This document shows positions 17,177 to 26,552 of a stretch of DNA of 64,000 nucleotides, piece after piece. A program made the position numbers and the translations under genes. The stretch spans positions 62,001 through 126,000 of the forward strand of contig NZ_AUJQ01000003.1 in assembly GCF_000424305.1 (NCBI RefSeq), read 5' to 3'. The DNA is from Pseudobutyrivibrio ruminis AD2017 (lineage in GTDB: Bacteria; Bacillota; Clostridia; Lachnospirales; Lachnospiraceae). The notes below the pieces were generated by a model. The model searched no databases and was not told where the DNA came from. It saw only the letters and a program-made list of their open reading frames with translations. Positions within the stretch are counted from its first letter, which is position 1; each line of letters opens with the position of its first letter.

Positions 17177-19019
17177 GATAAGAGATTACAAACAACCAAC
17201 TAATAAAATCGAAAAGGGTGTGCTATATCTACAGCACTACGGAGTGAAAAGAACTGTAGCCAAAACCATCAGAAAGCTTATGGGACACGACCAGGAGCAC
17301 TACAGCTACAGACGCTTCCTCAAGGAAAACCCTATTTCAGAGGAAGAATTAGAAAGACAGCGAAATACAGTATTCGATTATAACCCAGTAATCAGTATCG
17401 TAATTCCGTTATACAACACAAAGGAAAAGTTCTTGAGAGAACTGATCGAATCCTTCGAAAATCAGACATATCCACATTGGCAGTTATGTCTTGGCGATGG
17501 CAGCCCGAAGGAAGGACTTTACGATATCATCAAGGCTACAACAGGTGGCAAATGGGATGACAGAATAGTTTACAAAAAGCTTACTGACAACACAGGAATA
17601 GCAGGCAACACTAATGCAGCCATGGAACTTGCTACAGGCGATTATATCGGATTTACTGATCACGATGATTTAATCACAGCAGATGCCATGTACTACATTG
17701 CCGAGGCTTTGAATAATGACAGAACAATAGAAGCAATCTATTCAGACGAAGACAAAATCGACATGGAGGGCAAGCAGTATTTCCTTCCACATTTCAAGTC
17801 AGATTTTAATATTGATTTGCTTTGCTCACATAATTACATCACTCATCTGTTTATAGTTAGAGCTGACATTGCAAAGCAAAGCGGTGGAATCTTATCAGAA
17901 TTCGACGGCGCTCAGGATCACGATTTTGATTTAAGAGTTCTTGAAAAGTGCTCAAATATCTATCACATTCCAAGAGTGCTTTATCACTGGAGATGCCATC
18001 CTGATTCCACAGCGGATCACCCAGAGGCTAAAATGTACGCCTACGAAAACGGTAGACGTGCTGTAGAAAATCACTACAAGCGTCTTGGAATTCCAGCCAG
18101 AGTTGAGCTTGATACTCATCTAGGATATTACAGAACTATTTATGAATGGCCTGATACACCACTTCTTTCTATCATCATTCCAAACATGAATCACCTGGAT
18201 GATTTAAGACAGTGTATCGATAGCATCATTGAAAAGACCACTTATCCAAATTACGAATTTGTTATTGTGGAAAACAACTCTTCTGATCCAAGCTTACGTG
18301 AATATTACAACGAGCTTGAGAAGAGAAACGATATTAGTGCAAGAGTTTGTGATTATACAAAATCACACCCAACAGAAAAGGGAAGCTTCAATTTCTCAGC
18401 TCTTGTTAATTACGGAGTGCAGCATGCATTTGGAGAATATATTCTCCTTCTTAACAATGACACACGCATGATTAATAATGACGCTATCACAGAAATGATG
18501 GGCTTCATCAGAAGAGAAGATGTTGGTGCAGTTGGTTCAAGACTTTATTACGGTAACAACACTGTACAGCATGCAGGCCTTATCATAGGACTTGGCGGAG
18601 TTGCTAATTCGCAGTTCTTGGGCAGTGGCAGAGAGCAGGTAGGATACTTCTACAGAAGCACCTGTGTTCAGGATTTATCAGCAGTCACAGGGGCATGCCT
18701 TCTTACAAAGCGCGCTTGCTATAACGATGTAGGCGGTTTTGATGAAGGATTAGCTGTAGCATTTAACGATGTAGACTACTGCCTAAAGCTTAGAAGTAAA
18801 AACAAGCTGGTTGTTTACACACCGTTTTCAGAGTGGTACCATTTGGAATCTGTCAGTCGTGGACTTGACCATGAGGACCCAGATAAAAAAGCCAGAATGG
18901 ATGCTGAAACAAAATATTTCATGACTAAGTGGAAGGATTATTATAGCAAAGGAGATCCTTACTACAATCCAAACCTTTCACTTACAAAATTTGATTATTC
19001 ATTTAAAACTAAGGAGTAG
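17169..19019 (+). CDS. Two-domain family 2 glycosyltransferase
   Basis: The 616-residue protein holds two GT2 domains, one from about residue 70 (SIVIPLYNTKEKFLRELIES, acidic motif YSDEDKID) and one from about residue 330 (SIIIPNMNHLDDLRQ, LNNDTRM). It lacks the long beta-rich N-terminal region of the related 815-residue enzyme at 5315 but otherwise has the same architecture, so the two loci probably share ancestry. I chose the ATG at 17169, inside the end of the previous gene, over the TTG two codons earlier. Cytoplasmic; a bifunctional or polymerising transferase is likely. Confidence 0.87.
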   Translation: MSEIRDYKQPTNKIEKGVLYLQHYGVKRTVAKTIRKLMGHDQEHYSYRRFLKENPISEEELERQRNTVFDYNPVISIVIPLYNTKEKFLRELIESFENQTYPHWQLCLGDGSPKEGLYDIIKATTGGKWDDRIVYKKLTDNTGIAGNTNAAMELATGDYIGFTDHDDLITADAMYYIAEALNNDRTIEAIYSDEDKIDMEGKQYFLPHFKSDFNIDLLCSHNYITHLFIVRADIAKQSGGILSEFDGAQDHDFDLRVLEKCSNIYHIPRVLYHWRCHPDSTADHPEAKMYAYENGRRAVENHYKRLGIPARVELDTHLGYYRTIYEWPDTPLLSIIIPNMNHLDDLRQCIDSIIEKTTYPNYEFVIVENNSSDPSLREYYNELEKRNDISARVCDYTKSHPTEKGSFNFSALVNYGVQHAFGEYILLLNNDTRMINNDAITEMMGFIRREDVGAVGSRLYYGNNTVQHAGLIIGLGGVANSQFLGSGREQVGYFYRSTCVQDLSAVTGACLLTKRACYNDVGGFDEGLAVAFNDVDYCLKLRSKNKLVVYTPFSEWYHLESVSRGLDHEDPDKKARMDAETKYFMTKWKDYYSKGDPYYNPNLSLTKFDYSFKTKE

Positions 19020-19021
19020 AT

Positions 19022-20002
19022 ATGAAACTTATCATACAAATTCCATGCTATAACGAAGCTGAAACACTTGAAATCGCACTTAACGATTTGCCAAAGCATA
19101 TAGATGGAATCGATGAAATCGAATATTTAATTATCAATGATGGAAGTAAAGATAACACTGTAGAGGTTGCCAAGAAATGGGGCGTAAACTACGTAGTTAA
19201 CTTCCGTCGTAACAAGGGACTTGCATACGGATTTATGGCAGGACTTGATGCATGCCTTAGAAACGGTGCAGATATTATCGTAAATACGGATGCAGATAAT
19301 CAGTATGTGGCAGATGATATTGAGCTTTTAGTTCGCCCAATCCTAGAAGGCAAATCCGACATAGTAATCGGTGCGCGTCCTATCGATGCAACAGAGCACT
19401 TCTCGCCACTTAAGAAAAAGCTTCAGCATCTTGGTAGCTGGGTAGTTCAAAAGGCCAGCAACTCTGATATCCCTGATGCGCCAAGCGGATTCAGAGCATA
19501 TTCAAGAGATGCAGCTATGCGAATCAACGTTACAAACGATTACACATACACACTTGAAACTATCGTTCAGGCAGGTAGAAACCGAATCGCTCAGACAAGC
19601 GTTCCTATCAGAACAAACGGAGAGCTTCGTCCATCAAGACTTTTCAATAGCATGATGGGATATGTTAAAAAGTCTATGGTTACAATCATTAGAGCGTACC
19701 TTATGTACCAGCCTTTAAAGACATTTAGCGCACTCGCTATTTTGCCTTTCGTTGTAGGACTTGGTGTTATCATTAGATTCCTTGTTTTCGTTGCAATGGG
19801 CAACTCAGCAGGACACATCCAGTCACTGATTTTAGGCTGTACACTTCTTATCATGGGATTCATCAGTCTTATGATTGCACTTATCGGAGATTTGCTTGCA
19901 AAGAACCGTAAGATATTAGAAGACATCGAATATCACACTAGAAAAATGGATTATGATGGTGTGAAGAATAATGATGGATATAAAAACGACAATAATCTAT
20001 AA
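19022..20002 (+). CDS. Membrane-anchored GT2, DPM1/ArnC-like
   Basis: The first 230 residues are a GT2 catalytic domain (IQIPCYNEAETLEIAL, INDGSKDNT, NTDADNQY) of the dolichol-phosphate-mannose synthase type. Two C-terminal hydrophobic segments (about 238-262 and 270-300) anchor it. Such enzymes either charge undecaprenyl phosphate with a sugar for GT-C transferases outside the membrane, or add sugars directly. The GT-C-like protein encoded at 12148-13647 would be a natural user of such a product; that link is inference. It follows the previous gene by two bases, with AAGGAG as ribosome site. Confidence 0.85.
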   Translation: MKLIIQIPCYNEAETLEIALNDLPKHIDGIDEIEYLIINDGSKDNTVEVAKKWGVNYVVNFRRNKGLAYGFMAGLDACLRNGADIIVNTDADNQYVADDIELLVRPILEGKSDIVIGARPIDATEHFSPLKKKLQHLGSWVVQKASNSDIPDAPSGFRAYSRDAAMRINVTNDYTYTLETIVQAGRNRIAQTSVPIRTNGELRPSRLFNSMMGYVKKSMVTIIRAYLMYQPLKTFSALAILPFVVGLGVIIRFLVFVAMGNSAGHIQSLILGCTLLIMGFISLMIALIGDLLAKNRKILEDIEYHTRKMDYDGVKNNDGYKNDNNL

Positions 20003-20043
20003 TAGAGAAGAAAGTATTGGGGAATACATAGGGGGAATAAGCG

Positions 20044-21468
20044 TTGTATAAAAAGAAAAAACGCTCTTGGGTTAAGCACCTGGATTTTGTCATTTGGGAT
20101 TTGCTAGCTGCGGAACTAGCACTCTTTATCGCTGTAATGATAAGATTCAATGGAAGCATTATCTTTTTGGACAAATTCGAATGGTTTAGCGGGTACCAGA
20201 ATTTGGTTAAGATATTGCCTTTCATTGATTTAACTGGGGTATTTTTTACTGAAACCTATAAGGGCATTTTACGTAGAACTAAATATGAAGAATTAATGTC
20301 TACCATATGGCATGTTGCCTTGAATTTCCTAGGAGTTCTTATTTACATGTACATCACTAAAACATCGTTCATGTATTCAAGAACAGCCCTTGGAATTTTT
20401 GTGGCAGGCATGATTATAATCACATACATTTTCAGAGTAGGCTGGAAACGTGTTATCCGTCGCAGGAAGCTAAAAGATATCAACAAGACAGCTATGATAG
20501 TTGTGGCTGAATCCACAAACGTAGAGCAGTGCCTGAGAGAAATCGCACTTAGCCCATATCCTGAATATAAGGTAGTAGGGGTAACTGTTGTGGACAAGGA
20601 CATGACAGGTCAGCAGATTCAGGGCATCCCTGTGGTGGCCAATGCGGACACATTATTTGAATATCTTAGAACCAGCGTCGTAGACGAAGTGTTCTTGGAT
20701 GGCAATACAAGAGCCAGTGAAGAAACTCTTGCTGGAAGGTTAGTGGAGCAGGGGCTTACAGTTCACATGCCACTTGTAAAGACCAGTAATCTTATGCCAA
20801 ATCGTATAATGGAAACATACGGAGAATACATCGTTCTTACCACAAGTATGCACATAGCCAGCAACAGGCAGGCATTTGTTAAAAGAGTGATGGATATACT
20901 TGGAGCATTGGTTGGCTTATTTTTTACAATTATTGCCTTTATCATTTTTGCTCCAATTATAAAGATACAATCAAAAGGACCAGTGTTCTTCACACAAACC
21001 AGAATAGGAAGAAACGGTCGCAAGTTCAAATTTTACAAATTCAGAACCATGTATGTGGACGCTGAGGAACGTAAAAAAGAACTCATGGAAAAAAATGAAA
21101 TACATGGAAATATGTTCAAAATGGATAATGACCCTAGAATCATTCCAATTGGACATTTCATGAGAAAGTATTCAATAGACGAATTGCCTCAGTTTTTAAA
21201 TGTTTTGGTTGGTGATATGTCCTTAGTTGGTACTAGACCACCTCTTGAGGATGAATACGAAAATTATGCGCTCCATCATAAGGCAAGACTTTCTATTAAG
21301 CCTGGCCTTACAGGAATGTGGCAAGTCAGCGGACGAAGCGACATCAAGGATTTTGAGCAGGTGGTAGCGCTTGATACGCAGTATATATCTAATTGGTCTT
21401 TAGGATTAGATATCAAAATCCTTTTTAAGACCGTAGCTGTTGTATTTGGGGGAAAGGGTTCGAAATAG
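20044..21468 (+). CDS. Polyprenyl-phosphate sugar phosphotransferase (initiating enzyme)
   Basis: The 474-residue protein has four or five N-terminal membrane spans, a central Rossmann-like region (about 150-270) and a C-terminal bacterial sugar transferase domain with KRVMDILGALVGL, the TRIGRNGRKFKFYKFRTM block, SIDELPQFLNVL and PGLTGMWQVSGRS. It would start the repeat unit by moving a sugar-1-phosphate from a nucleotide sugar to undecaprenyl phosphate. The start is a TTG at 20044 with a strong AGGGGG eight bases upstream. Its stop overlaps the GTG of the next gene. The sugar (glucose, galactose or an amino sugar) cannot be decided. Confidence 0.92.
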   Translation: MYKKKKRSWVKHLDFVIWDLLAAELALFIAVMIRFNGSIIFLDKFEWFSGYQNLVKILPFIDLTGVFFTETYKGILRRTKYEELMSTIWHVALNFLGVLIYMYITKTSFMYSRTALGIFVAGMIIITYIFRVGWKRVIRRRKLKDINKTAMIVVAESTNVEQCLREIALSPYPEYKVVGVTVVDKDMTGQQIQGIPVVANADTLFEYLRTSVVDEVFLDGNTRASEETLAGRLVEQGLTVHMPLVKTSNLMPNRIMETYGEYIVLTTSMHIASNRQAFVKRVMDILGALVGLFFTIIAFIIFAPIIKIQSKGPVFFTQTRIGRNGRKFKFYKFRTMYVDAEERKKELMEKNEIHGNMFKMDNDPRIIPIGHFMRKYSIDELPQFLNVLVGDMSLVGTRPPLEDEYENYALHHKARLSIKPGLTGMWQVSGRSDIKDFEQVVALDTQYISNWSLGLDIKILFKTVAVVFGGKGSK

Positions 21469-22817
21469 TGGCAGAAACATATTTTTCGCTAGTGATATGG
21501 ACAGACGAGACAGACATGAATCAGTTCAAGGATTGTCTTGAGTCCATTGATGAACAGGAATATCGTGAATTCGAATTATATATTTTAGACAATAATCCTT
21601 CTAACGCCATTGAAGTGACTATCAAGGAGTTCTTCCCTGATATCGTAGATAAGGTTCACTATCGAAGGCTGAAAAAGAAAAATGGGATGTCCTATGCTTA
21701 TAACATAGGCGCCCATTTTGCGGAGGGGGATTATCTGGTCTATCTTGGACAGCACGACCGACTCAGTGGAAACACTCTCAGTTCTTTAAATGAGAAATTA
21801 GATTCCCTGGAAAATAAGGAGTGCATTATCTATTCAGACCATGATGAACTTATTGGTCTCGACAGGAAAAATCCTCACTTCAAACCAGATTTTAATAAAG
21901 AGCTTTTTCTTCAGATGAATTATATAGGAGATTTTGTCTGCATTTCTAAATCTCTTTATAGAAGACTAGGCGAGTTTAATGAAAAGGCAGTAACATCCAC
22001 TCTTTATGAATTTATATTAAGAGCTGTATTTAAAAACGAGCCTATAGAGCACGTGCCATCTCTTCTTTATCACAAGAGAACCAGCGAGAAGGCGCTTAAC
22101 AAAGAAGAAAGAAAAGCTGCTAACTTCTATTGCAAGGAGCATATGGCACTTGCAATATCATACCTAAGACAAAATGGAGTTATCTGCGAAGGCAGTATAG
22201 ATAACTCACTGAAAAAATGGCATTTAGATTATGATAATTCAACCTTCAGAAGATTTTCGGGAGATTACATGTTCTTAAGAGATGAAAATGTAAGGTTGTA
22301 CACTAGAAATAACGTAAAGAAAATGTATTCATATCTATGTCAGCCAGATGTTGCTGTGGTTGGAGCAAGGTTTATAGATAGAGGTTTGACACTAGATAAC
22401 ATCGGATATATATACGATACAGACGGTGCATGGTACCCAGCGTTCCACGGGCAAAGCGTTTTTAGAGGGGGCTATGATGGAATAGGCAATATGCCCCGTG
22501 ATGTTTCGGTGGTAGATTGCGGCTGTTGCCTGATAGATGCCAAGGTATATCGAATGCTTAGGGGCTTCGATACCAGGCTGACAGGCCAGGATGCAATGTT
22601 TGATTTTTGCCTGAGGGCAAGAAAAAGAGGATACAGAATAATAGTGCTTCCACAGGTTATAGCCAGATGGAAAAATAGGGTGGTTGAAACACCAACAGAT
22701 AATCATCAGCTAATCATGGAAAAGCATGGCGAATACCTTGAAAAAGGGGATTTGTTTTACAATAAAAACCTCCCTATAGGTATGGAAAATTATGTACTTC
22801 CAGGAACACAATCTTGA
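21468..22817 (+). CDS. Family 2 glycosyltransferase-like protein
   Basis: The 449-residue protein begins with a GT2-type fold (SLVIWTDETDMNQFKDCLES, LDNNPSN) and carries YSDHDELI as a likely metal-binding acidic motif. The second half (after about 270) contains VVDCGCCLIDAKVYRMLRGF and ends with a block similar to the end of the two-domain enzymes, as if derived from one by loss of parts. The start is GTG at 21468, overlapping the previous stop, with GGGGGAAAGGG upstream. It ends the plus-strand glycan operon that began at 16181. Confidence 0.75.
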   Translation: MAETYFSLVIWTDETDMNQFKDCLESIDEQEYREFELYILDNNPSNAIEVTIKEFFPDIVDKVHYRRLKKKNGMSYAYNIGAHFAEGDYLVYLGQHDRLSGNTLSSLNEKLDSLENKECIIYSDHDELIGLDRKNPHFKPDFNKELFLQMNYIGDFVCISKSLYRRLGEFNEKAVTSTLYEFILRAVFKNEPIEHVPSLLYHKRTSEKALNKEERKAANFYCKEHMALAISYLRQNGVICEGSIDNSLKKWHLDYDNSTFRRFSGDYMFLRDENVRLYTRNNVKKMYSYLCQPDVAVVGARFIDRGLTLDNIGYIYDTDGAWYPAFHGQSVFRGGYDGIGNMPRDVSVVDCGCCLIDAKVYRMLRGFDTRLTGQDAMFDFCLRARKRGYRIIVLPQVIARWKNRVVETPTDNHQLIMEKHGEYLEKGDLFYNKNLPIGMENYVLPGTQS

Positions 22818-22843
22818 CAACGGTAGGATGATTAGAGTATCCT
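22814..22843 (+). promoter_or_regulatory. Promoter candidate for the LCP gene
   Basis: TTGACA (22814-22819) overlaps the previous stop codon; TATCCT (22838-22843) follows after 18 bases. It leaves a leader of about 68 bases before the ATG at 22918. Confidence 0.5.
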
Positions 22844-22917
22844 AGCATAGACTATTGCTTCCATTAATTTGAAGGCATATTAAGGAAATAAAACTTAAGA
22901 TTGGAGACATTCAGTTA

Positions 22918-24537
22918 ATGAGTAATTTCGAAGATTACGACTTAAGAGGTAGAGATAGCTCTGGCCGTCGTAGACCAACAAATAGACCATCAGGTCGTCC
23001 AGTGGGGAGCCGCCCAGCCGGTAGTCGTCCAGCAGGTGCTAGACCATCTGGCAGACCAACAGGCAGCCATAACCCACAGAGAAGACCAGTAAACAGAGAT
23101 GAATACAGCAGCCGTCCAAGATATTCTATGGATTTAGATGATGAAATAGAATTATACGATGGTTACGGCTCACAATATGGAATTGAGGAGGACGATATGC
23201 CAGCTAGACGTTCAGCATCAAGTAGCGCCCACAGAGCATCCGCTAGCCGTTCAAGCAGTCGTTCTGGTTCAGCTAATCACAAGAAGCCAGCCTCTAGAAA
23301 CGCTAAGAGCTCTAGAGATTCTAAAGACGCAAGAAACACACGAGCAGCACAGACTCGTTCAGGCAACAGAAGACCAACAGGAAAGAACGCAAAGAAGAAA
23401 AAAATGAAGCGCACAATTTTCGTTGTAGAAATTGCAGTACTTCTTGTAATTCTTATCATATTCTTCTTCTGGAGCAAGTTCGGTAAGGTTAATTGGGACA
23501 ACATCAACATGTCAGAGCTTGAAAACGAAAACCTTGATGAAGAGACAAAGGAAGTTCTTAGTAAATATACAACCTTAGCATTGTTCGGTGTAGATAACCG
23601 TTCAAACGGTAACCTTGACAGTGGTAACTCAGATACAATCATCCTTGTTTCTATTAATAATGATACTAAGGAAGTTAAGATGGTATCAGTACAGCGTGAT
23701 ACTTACTTAGAGGTTGCAGATAACACTTACAGAAAATGTAACTACGCATACAACCACGGTGGTGTTGAAACAGCTATCGAAATGCTTAACAAGAACCTTG
23801 ACTTAAATATTTCAGGTTACGTATCAGTTGACTTTTACGCAGTTGCAAAGGTTGTTGACGATTTAGGTGGACTTGACCTTGAGGTTACTCAGAAGATGAT
23901 TGATACAAACAATAAAGAAACTGGTCAGAACGCACTTGCAGGTTACATTGCTGAGGTTGAAAACGTCCTTAAGTATTATCCTGACAAGAAGGAATACTGG
24001 GATAGAAACGACTGCTACTTCGATAAGCCAGGTGTATATCACATGAATGGTGCACAGGTAGTTGGTTACTGCCGTAACAGATATGCAGTAGATAACGATT
24101 ACGGCCGTGCTGAGAATCAGCGTAAGGTAATTAAGCTTATTGTTGAAAAGGCAAAGAAAGCTAACCTTAAACAGCTTAATGATATTTGTAATGATGTATT
24201 CCCAGAGATTTCAACAAGCTTAAGCTTAGGTCAGTGTATCGGTATGGCTACAGCAGTTAAGGATTACGAGGTTACTAATTCAACTGGCTTCCCATTTGCA
24301 CTTACAACAAAGACTCCTAGCAAAAAGACCGGTAGTGTTGTTGTTCCATGTACTCTATCAACAAATGTTTCAACACTCCATCAGTTCTTATATGAGCAGG
24401 AGAATTACGATACGACGGATGATGTTGTTGATGTAATCAGTGAACACATCGTAAATGAAACAGGATGTACAGAATCTAGCGCTGAAATTAATCAGACCCC
24501 AGATATGTCATCGGGTTCAGAAGATAAAAAAGAGTAA
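22918..24537 (+). CDS. LytR-CpsA-Psr (LCP) family wall glycopolymer ligase
   Basis: The 539-residue protein has an unusual cytoplasmic N-terminal tail of about 160 residues rich in Arg, Pro, Gly and Ser, with repeated RP-S/A-G units between residues 20 and 50 and a Ser/Arg/Lys-rich stretch at 95-160. One membrane span (163-185) follows, then the extracytoplasmic LCP domain (210-460) with LFGVDNR, VQRDTYL and CRNRYAVDNDYGRAENQRKVI, whose arginines bind the polyprenyl pyrophosphate. LCP enzymes attach glycans to peptidoglycan. It stands between the glycan operon and glmS. Confidence 0.92.
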   Translation: MSNFEDYDLRGRDSSGRRRPTNRPSGRPVGSRPAGSRPAGARPSGRPTGSHNPQRRPVNRDEYSSRPRYSMDLDDEIELYDGYGSQYGIEEDDMPARRSASSSAHRASASRSSSRSGSANHKKPASRNAKSSRDSKDARNTRAAQTRSGNRRPTGKNAKKKKMKRTIFVVEIAVLLVILIIFFFWSKFGKVNWDNINMSELENENLDEETKEVLSKYTTLALFGVDNRSNGNLDSGNSDTIILVSINNDTKEVKMVSVQRDTYLEVADNTYRKCNYAYNHGGVETAIEMLNKNLDLNISGYVSVDFYAVAKVVDDLGGLDLEVTQKMIDTNNKETGQNALAGYIAEVENVLKYYPDKKEYWDRNDCYFDKPGVYHMNGAQVVGYCRNRYAVDNDYGRAENQRKVIKLIVEKAKKANLKQLNDICNDVFPEISTSLSLGQCIGMATAVKDYEVTNSTGFPFALTTKTPSKKTGSVVVPCTLSTNVSTLHQFLYEQENYDTTDDVVDVISEHIVNETGCTESSAEINQTPDMSSGSEDKKE

Positions 24538-24554
24538 TAATAACTAGGTAATCA

Positions 24555-24592
24555 ATGAGGATTGACCGTTGGGCCAGTCCTCATTTTACTTT
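24555..24592 (+). terminator. Rho-independent terminator after the LCP gene
   Basis: ATGAGGATTG (24555-24564) pairs with CAGTCCTCAT (24575-24584) with one wobble, followed by a T-rich tail. Confidence 0.88.
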
Positions 24593-24648
24593 TATGCAAA
24601 ATAGTAGTAAAATGATAACGCTTATTATGCGAAGAAAGGAATTTTAAT

Positions 24649-26481
24649 ATGTGTGGAATAGTAGGTTACGTAGGTAAATCACAGGCAGCGCCTATACTTT
24701 TGGATGGACTTAGTAAGCTAGAATATAGAGGCTACGATTCAGCAGGAATGGCTGTATATGATGGTAGCAAGATTGAATATGAAAAGGCTAAGGGGCGTCT
24801 TCGTCTTCTTAGTGAAAAGACTCACGATGGTGCTACAATGCAGGGTACTATCGGTATTGGTCATACACGTTGGGCTACACACGGTGAGCCTAGCGAGACA
24901 AACGCTCATCCACATCTTAACGAGGATGAGACTATTGCTGTTGTTCACAACGGTATTATCGAAAACTACGCCAAGCTTAAGGATAAGCTTATTAAGCGTG
25001 GATATAATTTCAAATCTGAAACAGACACAGAGGTAGTTGCACACCTTCTTGATTACTATTACAAGGCAGGCAATGATCCTCTTACATGTGTAACAAAGGT
25101 TATGCACCGTGTTGAGGGTGCTTATGCCCTTGGTATCATTTTCGCTGATTACCCAGATCAGATTTATTCAGTTCGTAAGGACAGCCCACTTATCGTAGGT
25201 CTTGGAAAGGATGGCAATCTTATTGCTTCTGATGTTCCAGCTGTTCTTAAGTACACTCGTGAGGTTTACTTCATCGAGAACGAAGAAATTGCTCGTCTTT
25301 CAGAGAACGAAATCGAATTCTTCGATGTAGATGGTCAGCCAATCGAAAAGGAATCTAAGACAATTGATTGGGATGTTGATGCAGCAGAAAAGGGTGGTTA
25401 CGACCACTTCATGATTAAGGAAATCCACGAGGAGCCTAAGACTGTTCGTGATACTCTTAATCCACGTATCAAGAACGACACTGTTGATATTGAAGAGCTT
25501 GGCATGTCTGATGAAGAGATCAAAGCAATCTCACGTATCAGAATCGTTGCCTGCGGTTCGGCTTATCACACAGGTGTTACAGCTAAGTATGTATTTGAAG
25601 AGATGGCACGTATCCCTGTAGAGGTAGACATCGCTTCAGAATTTAGATATCGTAATCCAATTCTTCAGGAGAACGAGCTTGTTATCGCAGTTTCACAGTC
25701 AGGTGAGACAGCTGATACAAAGGAAGCAGTTAGAATGGCACGCGCTATGGGTAACATGACACTTGCTATCGTTAACGTAGTAGGTTCATCTATTGCACGT
25801 GAGGCTGAAAAGGTTATGTACACATGGGCAGGCCCAGAGATTTCAGTTGCTACAACAAAGGCTTACAGTGCACAGCTTATCGCATTCTATCTTCTTGCTA
25901 TGAAGTTTGCAGATGTTAGAGGCCTTCTTTCAGCAGATGAGATGAAGTCTCTTATCTCTGATTTAAAGAAGCTTCCAGAGCAGATTGAAATGCTTCTTGG
26001 AAATAAGGAACGTATCCAGAGATTTGCCAACCGTTTCGTTGCTGCAAAGGATGTATTCTTCATCGGTCGTGGTATTGATTATGCTATCTCTATGGAAGGC
26101 TCACTTAAGCTTAAGGAGATTTCATACATCCACTCAGAGGCATACGCAGCAGGCGAATTAAAGCACGGAACTATCTCTCTTATCGAAGATGGTACACTTG
26201 TTGCAGCAGTAGCTACACAGGACAACATCTACCCTAAGACAGTTTCAAACATAGTAGAATGCAAGACTCGTGGAGCATTCATCCTTGCTGTTACAACAGT
26301 AGGACACGAGGATATCGAAGAAGTGGCAGATTACGTAATGTACATCCCACAGACTAACAGATACTTCACTAACTCACTTGCAATCATTCCACTACAGTTA
26401 TTTGGTTACTATGTATCTGTAGGTAAGGGATTTGATGTTGATCATCCAAGAAACTTAGCAAAATCAGTTACTGTTGAATAA
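24649..26481 (+). CDS. glmS: Glutamine-fructose-6-phosphate aminotransferase
   Basis: The 610-residue enzyme makes glucosamine-6-phosphate, the entry point to UDP-GlcNAc for peptidoglycan and amino-sugar glycans. The N-terminal glutaminase has Cys2 as nucleophile (MCGIVGYVG) and the motif GHTRWATHG. Two SIS domains follow (about 285-425 and 455-600), with SQSGETADTKEAV and the C-terminal KSVTVE. Full family length. AAAGGAA precedes the ATG. The 110-base upstream region is too short and does not resemble the glmS ribozyme, so that control is not seen here. Confidence 0.97.
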   Translation: MCGIVGYVGKSQAAPILLDGLSKLEYRGYDSAGMAVYDGSKIEYEKAKGRLRLLSEKTHDGATMQGTIGIGHTRWATHGEPSETNAHPHLNEDETIAVVHNGIIENYAKLKDKLIKRGYNFKSETDTEVVAHLLDYYYKAGNDPLTCVTKVMHRVEGAYALGIIFADYPDQIYSVRKDSPLIVGLGKDGNLIASDVPAVLKYTREVYFIENEEIARLSENEIEFFDVDGQPIEKESKTIDWDVDAAEKGGYDHFMIKEIHEEPKTVRDTLNPRIKNDTVDIEELGMSDEEIKAISRIRIVACGSAYHTGVTAKYVFEEMARIPVEVDIASEFRYRNPILQENELVIAVSQSGETADTKEAVRMARAMGNMTLAIVNVVGSSIAREAEKVMYTWAGPEISVATTKAYSAQLIAFYLLAMKFADVRGLLSADEMKSLISDLKKLPEQIEMLLGNKERIQRFANRFVAAKDVFFIGRGIDYAISMEGSLKLKEISYIHSEAYAAGELKHGTISLIEDGTLVAAVATQDNIYPKTVSNIVECKTRGAFILAVTTVGHEDIEEVADYVMYIPQTNRYFTNSLAIIPLQLFGYYVSVGKGFDVDHPRNLAKSVTVE

Positions 26482-26552
26482 ACCGTCACCTGTTTGTCAC
26501 ATTTCGGGATTATTCTACGTTCATGAAATGAAAAATCAATGGAGGCGAGTTT

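Noticed and set aside
22978-23060. Short repeated units in the LCP gene as a CRISPR-like or minisatellite array
   Set aside because: They are in-frame codons for RPxG protein repeats with variable third bases, not a DNA array.
24593-24648. glmS ribozyme upstream of glmS
   Set aside because: The gap between terminator and start is far too short and none of the conserved ribozyme core is visible.
26484-26552. Hairpin CATTTC...GAAATG as terminator after glmS
   Set aside because: Only six pairs, a large loop and no T-run.
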